Below are positions 58,121 through 64,000 of a stretch of 64,000 nucleotides of DNA, piece after piece. The stretch lies in assembly GCA_024742665.1 (NCBI GenBank), contig JANSYA010000002.1, positions 1 to 64,000 of the forward strand, in the 5' to 3' direction. This DNA comes from a bacterium (GTDB taxonomy: Bacteria; Spirochaetota; Leptospiria; Leptospirales; Leptonemataceae). The translations under genes and the position numbers were made by a program. The notes beneath the pieces are model-generated. The model saw only the letters and a list, made by a program, of their open reading frames with translations, did not search any database and had not been told where the DNA came from. Numbering within the stretch: the first letter of the stretch is position 1; each line of letters begins with the position of its first letter.

Positions 58121-59716
58121 GTGTCCTCTTCCGAACGCAACAGCGACAGCGCGCCCGAACAGCTCCTGCGAAAGCACTTCGGCTACGAAACATTTCGCGG
58201 CCTGCAAAAAACGATTATCGATCGATTATTATTTCAGAGCGGACACAGCCTGGTATTGATGCCGACCGGCGGCGGCAAATCTCTGTGCTACCAGCTCCCG
58301 GCTCTGGCTCTACCCGGCGGGACTCTGGTCATCAGCCCGCTGATCGCGCTCATGCAGGACCAGGTCGACGCTCTTCGTAAAAAAAAGATTCCGGCGACCT
58401 TTATCAATTCGACAATTTCCGCAAAGGAACGCGAAAGCCGTTTGCGAGATTTCGTCGACGGCAAAATCAAATTACTATATGTCACCCCCGAACGTTTTCG
58501 CAAAGCGGAATTCGTCGAAGAGATTCGCTCCGCCCGGATTTCGCTTTTCGCCGTCGACGAGGCCCACTGCATTTCCGAATGGGGCGGAGACTTTCGTCCG
58601 GACTATTCACGCCTGGGTGAATTTCGACGATTGATCGGCGAACCCCTGACCATCGCGCTCACCGCCACGGCCACCGAAGAAGTCCAGCACGACATCATAG
58701 ACAAACTCGAACTGTCGACAGACGGCACGCGTATCTTTCACGAAGGCATCGATCGACCGAATTTACGGCTCGAAGCCCGCGACGTGATTTCCGACGAAGA
58801 GAAGCTCGAAGAGATATTAAAAGTCCTGCATCGCACGCGCGAATATCCGGGATCGGGCATCGTCTATTTCGCTTTAATCAAAACCCTCGAACGATTTTCC
58901 GATCTATTAAAGAGTCGCGGCGTCGCGCACCAGATCTATCACGGCAAACTTTCCGCGAAACAGCGCCGGCGGGCGCAGCGCTATTTTATGCGCGATGATA
59001 TGAGCGACATTTCGGAATCGGCGCAGGGCGGCGAGCATACGCGGGCGAAAGATCCGGAGGCCGAAGGCGAAACCCCGCCTTTGATTCTGGCGACGAACGC
59101 CTTCGGCATGGGCATCGACAAAGCCGACATTCGTTTCGTGATTCATGCGGAGTTGCCGGGTTCCCTGGAATCGTATTATCAGGAAATCGGCCGGGCGGGG
59201 CGCGACGGATTGCCCGCGACCTGTCTGCTTTTGTACAATCAGGACGACCTGACGATTCAGATGGACTTTATCAAATGGTCGACGCCCGAACCCCGAATCT
59301 ATCTTCGCATCTGCGAACTGATCGAACGCGAACCCGAGAAGGTCAACGCCCTGGGCGTCGAGTATTTACGCGAACAACTGCATTATAAAAACAACTTCGA
59401 TTTTCGCATCGATACCGCGCTGCGAATGCTCGACCGCCACGGCGTCATCGCAGCGGACCGGGACTTTGCGGATCCGGTCGGCGACTACACTCCCGGAGAT
59501 GTCGCTCACCAGAAACTCCGCGTCGTCGGCGATCTCGCCGCGACCGATCTGGCCTCGGAAGAACACCACGAGGCGCGGCTCCTGCATGAACAAAAGCGAC
59601 TCGCACAGATCGTACATTATTTTCGCACTGAAAACCCCTGTCGACGTATTCATCTAAACGCTTATTTCGGCTTTCCCGATTCGCCGCCCTGCGGCAACTG
59701 CGATCGATGCATCTAA
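58121..59716 (+). CDS. recQ: ATP-dependent DNA helicase RecQ
   Basis: The start is GTG at 58121. Helicase motifs are Walker A MPTGGGKSLCYQLP (residues 48-60), DEAH at 146-149 in VDEAHCISEWG, TATAT near 185 and QEIGRAGRDG in motif VI. The C-terminal zinc-binding region (YFGFPDSPPCGNCDRC) is present but not an HRDC domain, so it is a short RecQ (531 residues). Near 290-325, between motifs IV and V, an acidic insertion (DDMSDISESAQGGEHTRAKDPEAEGETPP) is unusual. RecQ unwinds DNA in repair and recombination. It overlaps the next gene by ten bases. Confidence 0.95.
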   Translation: MSSSERNSDSAPEQLLRKHFGYETFRGLQKTIIDRLLFQSGHSLVLMPTGGGKSLCYQLPALALPGGTLVISPLIALMQDQVDALRKKKIPATFINSTISAKERESRLRDFVDGKIKLLYVTPERFRKAEFVEEIRSARISLFAVDEAHCISEWGGDFRPDYSRLGEFRRLIGEPLTIALTATATEEVQHDIIDKLELSTDGTRIFHEGIDRPNLRLEARDVISDEEKLEEILKVLHRTREYPGSGIVYFALIKTLERFSDLLKSRGVAHQIYHGKLSAKQRRRAQRYFMRDDMSDISESAQGGEHTRAKDPEAEGETPPLILATNAFGMGIDKADIRFVIHAELPGSLESYYQEIGRAGRDGLPATCLLLYNQDDLTIQMDFIKWSTPEPRIYLRICELIEREPEKVNALGVEYLREQLHYKNNFDFRIDTALRMLDRHGVIAADRDFADPVGDYTPGDVAHQKLRVVGDLAATDLASEEHHEARLLHEQKRLAQIVHYFRTENPCRRIHLNAYFGFPDSPPCGNCDRCI

Positions 59717-60564
59717 TCTCAGACCTTACAATCTTAGAAAATTTTCTGCGAAGAGACCCGGCGCTGCACGCCTACGGTCTGGGGGATCTCGACGAATTCT
59801 TTCGGCCCCACACAAGATGGTATGCGGACCATCCCGACGGGCCGCAGGCGCTCGTCTTACGTTACCAGCCCGGTAACGCCAGCCCCGTATATCACGCCCT
59901 CGGCGACGCCGATCGCACGGAAGACTTCGTCCGGCTACTGCTCGAAATTCGCCCGGAGTTTCCTGATGATTTCGAAGTTCATATCAGCCCGGCGATTCTA
60001 TCTCGCGCCGTTCAACTAAATCTTTTTCGTGACTTTCGTATGGCGCGCCGCGAACTCCATCATAAAATGGAATGGCGACCCGCAGGTCCCGACGGTCTCG
60101 CAGGCAAGGCGAATCAAAACGACGCGATTCAAATCGTTCGCGCCGACACAGCCGGGCGATCGACACTGGAACAGTTTTACGCCCAGGCTTATCCCGAAAA
60201 CTGGTTCGATCCGCGCATGCTCGCAACCGGCGCCTATCTCATCGCCTGCATGCATAACTCCGCCTCGAATCAAAGCGAAATCGCGCCGGGCGATATCGTC
60301 GGCGCGGCGGGCGTGCACGTCTATTCGGAGGAATACAGCGTCGCGGCCCTCGGCAATATCGCCACGCATCCAGAATACCGGCGCCAGGGTGTGGGCCGAT
60401 CCTTAACGGCGGCGCTGTGCGAACTACTGCGCGACCAGGGCATTGCTACGGTCACCCTAAACGTAAAATCGCTGAACGCCGCCGCCATAGCCTGCTATCA
60501 ATCTCTGGGATTTCGAATGCATGCGAAATACGAAGAGCTTTCGATTACGCGACAGATCTCATAA
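59707..60564 (+). CDS. GNAT family N-acetyltransferase
   Basis: The ATG lies ten bases before the recQ stop, so translation is probably coupled. The first 130 residues form a less conserved domain, and the second half is a GNAT domain: LGNIATHPEYRRQGVGRSLTAALCELL (acetyl-CoA loop near 225) and VTLNVKSLNAAAIACYQSLGFRMH. The acceptor is unknown. It may be an amino-acid or small-molecule acetyltransferase. The link to recQ may be only organisational. Confidence 0.85.
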   Translation: MHLISDLTILENFLRRDPALHAYGLGDLDEFFRPHTRWYADHPDGPQALVLRYQPGNASPVYHALGDADRTEDFVRLLLEIRPEFPDDFEVHISPAILSRAVQLNLFRDFRMARRELHHKMEWRPAGPDGLAGKANQNDAIQIVRADTAGRSTLEQFYAQAYPENWFDPRMLATGAYLIACMHNSASNQSEIAPGDIVGAAGVHVYSEEYSVAALGNIATHPEYRRQGVGRSLTAALCELLRDQGIATVTLNVKSLNAAAIACYQSLGFRMHAKYEELSITRQIS

Positions 60565-60666
60565 CTTATTTTTTAATAAACATAGCGGATTTAATTTCTT
60601 GCCATTGCCCGCTGGACGCGGAGAATCCCGTTAAAGCATCACCACCCCCGCGGGAGCGAATACAAG

Positions 60667-61830
60667 ATGAGCAAATGGACAGCCGCCTATCTCGATGAAA
60701 TGAATCAGAAGATGGATCCGATCGCCGACAAAGTCGTCGCGTCGATTCTGAGCAAGGGCGCCGCCGAAGAAATGGCGGTAAACCAGCTCTTCAGCAAACT
60801 GATCCGCACCAGCGATCCGGTGCCCGCCGGACTGCCGCCGGAAGTTCAGAACTACTTCGAAGAGACCGTGAAGCTGCCGGAATGGGCCGATCCGAAATTG
60901 ATTCGCGCCGGCGAAAAACTTTTCGGCGAACACGGTCAGATGATTGTGCTGATGCTCTTCTGTCGCTGCCTGCCGATGGGCTACGCCTGCCACCGCGTGG
61001 CGAAGGTCATGGCCTCGACCGGACGCCTGCAGGAAAAGCCGCCCGGCACCGATCGCATGGTGATGCTGAACCGGCGCATCATGGAAACGGCGCAGTTTAT
61101 TCTCAACGTCATGCAGCCGGGCGGACTCGACGCGAAGGGCACGGGCGTGCGAACTTCGCAAAAAGTTCGACTGACCCACGCCGCGATTCGCTACTTCCTC
61201 GAACAGCAGGGCTGGGACTCGAAGACCCTCGGCGCGCCGATCAATCAGGAGTACATGGCGGGTGTGGTTTTGACCTTCTCGCTGGTTACGATTGACGGTC
61301 TGAAAACCGTCGGCGTGGATCTTACGGAAGACGAGAAGCTCGCGTATCTGCACGCCTGGAACGTTGTCGGTCATATCATCGGCGTGGACGACGGACTCAT
61401 CGCGCATACATATGCCGACGCCGAGGATCTATTCTGGACTATCTTCGATCGTCAGAAGGGGCCTTCCCAGGACGGCACCGACCTGACGAAGTCGCTGCTC
61501 GACTATATGGATTCGAAGTTTCCCCTCGACGTGATGGATGCGATACCGCCCTTCATGGTCGAGAAACTGTGCGGCCCCGAAATCGCGGCGATGCTGAACG
61601 TGAAGGCCGGCAAGAGCGTCGCCCTGAAGATGATGCTGGAAGCGATGCGCTTCGCGGGCGAAGTCACCGAAAAGCTCGATCAGGATTCGAAACTGTTTCG
61701 TGAAGTCACGGCTTTTCTCGGCCACGCGCTGCTGCAAGAGCTGGTGAACGTCTTCAACGAAGAGAAGCAGATCCACTTCTATATTCCGCCGTCTCTACGC
61801 GACGACTGGGGTCTGCCTCCCGCGAAATAA
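60667..61830 (+). CDS. MpaB/latex-clearing-protein-like (DUF2236) oxygenase
   Basis: The protein has the DUF2236 core: QKVRLTHAAIRYFL with Thr170, His171 and Arg175, and INQEYMAGVVLTFSLVTIDGLKTVG, then YLHAWNVVGHIIGVDD and HALLQELVNVFNE. Family members Lcp (rubber oxygenase) and MpaB are b-type heme oxygenases whose axial His and nearby Arg/Lys/Thr lie in these lines. The natural substrate here is unknown. No signal peptide is seen. It is convergent with the GT-B-like gene, with a hairpin between. The function is inferred from family only. Confidence 0.8.
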   Translation: MSKWTAAYLDEMNQKMDPIADKVVASILSKGAAEEMAVNQLFSKLIRTSDPVPAGLPPEVQNYFEETVKLPEWADPKLIRAGEKLFGEHGQMIVLMLFCRCLPMGYACHRVAKVMASTGRLQEKPPGTDRMVMLNRRIMETAQFILNVMQPGGLDAKGTGVRTSQKVRLTHAAIRYFLEQQGWDSKTLGAPINQEYMAGVVLTFSLVTIDGLKTVGVDLTEDEKLAYLHAWNVVGHIIGVDDGLIAHTYADAEDLFWTIFDRQKGPSQDGTDLTKSLLDYMDSKFPLDVMDAIPPFMVEKLCGPEIAAMLNVKAGKSVALKMMLEAMRFAGEVTEKLDQDSKLFREVTAFLGHALLQELVNVFNEEKQIHFYIPPSLRDDWGLPPAK

Positions 61831-61881
61831 GAGCGCGCTGTCACGCTCGCACATTACGAACGCGCTAACGCACTTACCACT

Positions 61882-63318
61882 CTACGAACGCGCCAGAGCG
61901 CGTTCGACGGCCACCTTTGCGCCGTCGTAGATGCCGTGGCGGGCGGCGGCGATGACTGCTTCGTTCATTTGGATGAACACGTCGTCTTCATCGCAGAGCA
62001 AACTCACGTAGTGAGCGGCCGTTTCGATTTCGCGGGCTTCGATCGTGCCTTCGCCCAGTTCCAGCGAGCGATAGACGGACGCCGCTTCGTGATCCCCCAC
62101 CCGACGCAAAAACAGTTTCGGAATCGGAAAGAAGGCCAGCTCCGAAGGTTTCGTGGCGAGCACGTCCGAGATTCGCATGAGCAGGTCCGTCGCTTCGAAG
62201 GCTTCGAAGTGCGAGCTGAAGTGAAACAGGGTGACCGCTTTCGAATCCGCGGGATCGGAACCATCAAGCGGATTGGCGGCGATAAAGTTTTGCAGCGCCG
62301 CGTGGGAATCGATTAGATTGTATTCGATCTTCAGCTCGTCGAGAGCCTTCGAGAGACCCGCGAAAACTTTCGGATGATCGCCGGCGTTCAAGAAAAGGCG
62401 CAGCTCTTTCTCTCTTAGCTTGCCCTGTAGCGCGCTTAAGAGATCGGCCACGTATTTGCGCTGGGCCCCGGCGCCGCCGATCGGCAGCAAGATCCGGCGC
62501 GTCTTTTTGCTTTCGGCGCGGCGAATGCGCGTTTCGCTGTCGGCGACGGCGTTCGCCGACAGATGCTCCGATACCCAGTGGCCGCCGACGGCCAGCTGAT
62601 CCGCAGGCACGCCGAGCTCGCGAAATTTCGCGTAGGCCGCGGGGCCCTGCACGAGATTCAAACAGTCCGGCGCGAGCACGAAGTACTGCGGATAATTATC
62701 GGGCACCAGGTTAATCACGTTCTTGAAGCCGGCGCGCACGGCGATCTGGGCGTGCAGCGGATAGGCCGAAATCACCGGCAGCTCTCGCGGCAGATCGGCG
62801 ATCAGCGAACCCAGCTCCCGGGCGAGCATATCGGAAAAAAACAGCGAGTTGATATTGCCCCGGGACATCAGCACGCCCCAGGCCCATTCCAACGGTCCGC
62901 CGATGTCCGCAGAAATCCGACTGAAAAAACTATAGCCCTGATCAATTTCGCGAATCATATCCGCGCCGGGCGCTTTGACGTTTAACAGATCGTGCAAATA
63001 GACGTTCGGCGTTTTCCCCATCGCATGGGTCGCAACGGCGTACGCAATCCGGTAGTGGCCGTAGCCCATACGCACCGTGCCCGCCACCAGCCCGTCAGCG
63101 GAAATCGCGCCGCCGGTCGCGCCTTCGGGACCGCGCTCCAGAATTTGCAGGCCTGGAACGAAAGGCGATTCTTTTGCGGCCATCGGCACCGTCGCCGCCT
63201 GACTTTCTTCGTCGCCCCCATCGGGAGCGAGAGGATAGCGCATCAGGAGGGCCTGCTTGACTACGCCCAGAGTTTGCGCGGAGATAAGATCGGGCTGCTT
63301 GCCGTAAATTTCTGTCAT
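61882..63318 (-). CDS. GT-B-like glycosyltransferase (MGDG-synthase-like)
   Basis: The start is ATG at 63318 after AAGGCG, giving MTEIYGKQPDL. The motif GTVRMGYGHYRIAYAVATHAMG resembles the GxGHxR nucleotide-sugar-site loop of monogalactosyldiacylglycerol-synthase-like and related glycosyltransferases; the second half has ILLPIGGAGAQRKYVADLL and the LVPDNYPQYFVLAPDCLNLVQGP line. The product may add sugar to a lipid or to a carrier. A similar type is seen in spirochaetes, but I cannot name it. It faces the oxygenase gene. Confidence 0.6.
   Translation of the reverse strand: MTEIYGKQPDLISAQTLGVVKQALLMRYPLAPDGGDEESQAATVPMAAKESPFVPGLQILERGPEGATGGAISADGLVAGTVRMGYGHYRIAYAVATHAMGKTPNVYLHDLLNVKAPGADMIREIDQGYSFFSRISADIGGPLEWAWGVLMSRGNINSLFFSDMLARELGSLIADLPRELPVISAYPLHAQIAVRAGFKNVINLVPDNYPQYFVLAPDCLNLVQGPAAYAKFRELGVPADQLAVGGHWVSEHLSANAVADSETRIRRAESKKTRRILLPIGGAGAQRKYVADLLSALQGKLREKELRLFLNAGDHPKVFAGLSKALDELKIEYNLIDSHAALQNFIAANPLDGSDPADSKAVTLFHFSSHFEAFEATDLLMRISDVLATKPSELAFFPIPKLFLRRVGDHEAASVYRSLELGEGTIEAREIETAAHYVSLLCDEDDVFIQMNEAVIAAARHGIYDGAKVAVERALARS
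61886..61905. terminator. Hairpin at end of GT-B-like gene, possible bidirectional terminator
   Basis: GAACGCGC (61886-61893) and GCGCGTTC (61898-61905) form an 8-bp stem with a four-base loop, starting in the stop-codon region of the minus-strand gene and 55 bases after the oxygenase stop. TACGAACGCGC also occurs as a partial copy at 61855-61865. No U-tract. Confidence 0.4.
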
Positions 63319-63603
63319 GTTTCGCCTTCGGGATCGTCGGAAGATTCCCCGGGCCCGGTCTAAGATCCGCGCAAATTTTTCAGAAAGCCGTTTTAGCACG
63401 ATCATTCGGACTGCGGGGAGCGACACAAGGCGCCGATCTCGACCCGGGATTCCCGCCATCTGTAGTGATTCCAGATGGGCCCGCAACCTACTTTTTGACG
63501 TCCAACTGTTGGATTTTTCAAACCGCGCGCAGGACCCGTCCGAGGGCTCGCGGCAAATTGCTAATATTTTTTTATATTCCTGCAAGCCGCGGCATTCTCG
63601 CAC

Positions 63604-63936
63604 GAACGAGTCGAATCAAAAAATACCATCACAGAACGAATTATGAACCCCTCGAATCGACAACAATATCGTCGCCCGCGGCGCTGAGCGTGCGCAGCGC
63701 GCTCGAAGCTCCGGGGACGCTGCTGAACCGCCAGGTTTAGAACAGCAGCCAGCTGCATGACAATATCCGGCAGATCGAACACCAGGCCGGAGAATTGCGC
63801 CGACTGGCCGTAGATTGAACTCTGAAAATCTTAAGAGCTGCGACAGAGTTCAAATCGTACACAATTGGCTTAATTCATATAAGTCATGGCAGCACTATTT
63901 AAGTTTTCGACAATATCATATTTTTGCCTTTCCATC
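63604..63936. other. Right-end gap with possible remnant of a coding sequence
   Basis: No sound gene. On the plus strand a frame from about 63646 to 63818, interrupted only by a TAG at 63738, reads ...SALEAPGTLLNRQV*NSSQLHDNIRQIEHQAGELRRLAVD*, which looks like a coiled-coil C-terminus (for example of a chemotaxis receptor) that has decayed. The later part is A/T-rich (63830-63936), with no recognisable promoter. Confidence 0.3.
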
Positions 63937-64000
63937 TCATTTCTGAACGTCTAATCTGACACCCAGACGGCCCGCTGGTTGTGGAAACCACTCCGGGTCC
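63937..64000 (-). CDS. Possible 3' end of a minus-strand gene entering from the right
   Basis: Twenty codons end in TGA at 63937-63939 and encode DPEWFPQPAGRLGVRLDVQK. The composition and the pattern PQPAGRLGVRLDV recall the last strand of an outer-membrane barrel such as a TonB-type receptor. Only the tail is in the window, so this is tentative. Confidence 0.25.
   Translation of the reverse strand, partial: DPEWFPQPAGRLGVRLDVQK

Overview
The window is one 64 kb stretch of a GC-rich bacterial chromosome, almost fully coding, with genes on both strands and no rRNA, tRNA or CRISPR array that I could recognise. The lineage is inferred, not shown. An OmpL47-like repeat protein, YWTD-type and other beta-propeller lipoproteins, a small secreted protein built from two four-cysteine modules, a giant kinase/ATPase/adenylate cyclase and an AlkC-type glycosylase together resemble gene content of Leptospira relatives, so I suggest a GC-rich member of the Leptospirales/Spirochaetota. 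Apolipoprotein N-acyltransferase and several lipoproteins fit a Gram-negative envelope.

Layout. 1-2 kb: an IS1595-like transposase with a long C-terminal extension, overlapping by ATGA a small HNH-like gene cut by the left edge. 2-5.6 kb: an MBOAT acyltransferase divergent from citrate synthase, then a ParB-fold protein. 5.6-9.3 kb: a structured leader, two DUF2167 envelope paralogues and a membrane protein with a zinc-ribbon tail, closed by a compact hairpin cluster. 9.3-15.2 kb (minus): small lipoprotein, rlmN, purM, an OmpL47-like protein, an anti-sigma-like zinc protein, and a GH1 glycosidase with a histone-like tail. 15.2-24.3 kb: a four-cysteine secreted protein, a hybrid histidine kinase coupled to thiC, a TPP riboswitch, and a sensor kinase/LuxR-type regulator pair. 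24.5-33.3 kb (minus): an RND transporter with an inserted domain, alkC, two paralogous propeller lipoproteins, glnA. 34-41.4 kb: haloalkane dehalogenase with its TetR regulator, a lipoprotein plus ankyrin pair, a repeat-propeller protein and a C39-like peptidase. 41.5-50.4 kb: lnt, a lipase-chaperone-like protein, exonuclease III, a large orphan protein, an NlpC/P60 hydrolase, two hotdog thioesterases and an SrkA-like kinase. 50.6-63.3 kb: the giant kinase/ATPase/GAF/cyclase, a GT-C-like membrane protein, a DksA/TraR zinc-finger protein, recQ, a GNAT, an MpaB/Lcp-type oxygenase and a GT-B-like glycosyltransferase. The right 400 bases hold little apart from a possible gene end.

Functional themes are envelope and lipoprotein biology (lnt, many lipoproteins, NlpC/P60, MBOAT), signalling (two sensor kinases, one LuxR-type regulator, one cyclase) and housekeeping (gltA, glnA, purM, thiC, rlmN, xth, recQ). 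Recurrent oddities are perfect 12-bp inverted repeats at or just before start codons, in-frame short tandem repeats in coding regions, and tail-to-tail genes whose ends overlap. The best candidates for something undescribed are the transposase/HNH-like pair at the left edge, the start-codon hairpins at 40711-40745 and 48299-48334, the structured leader before the DUF2167 operon, and the thiC/histidine-kinase coupling.
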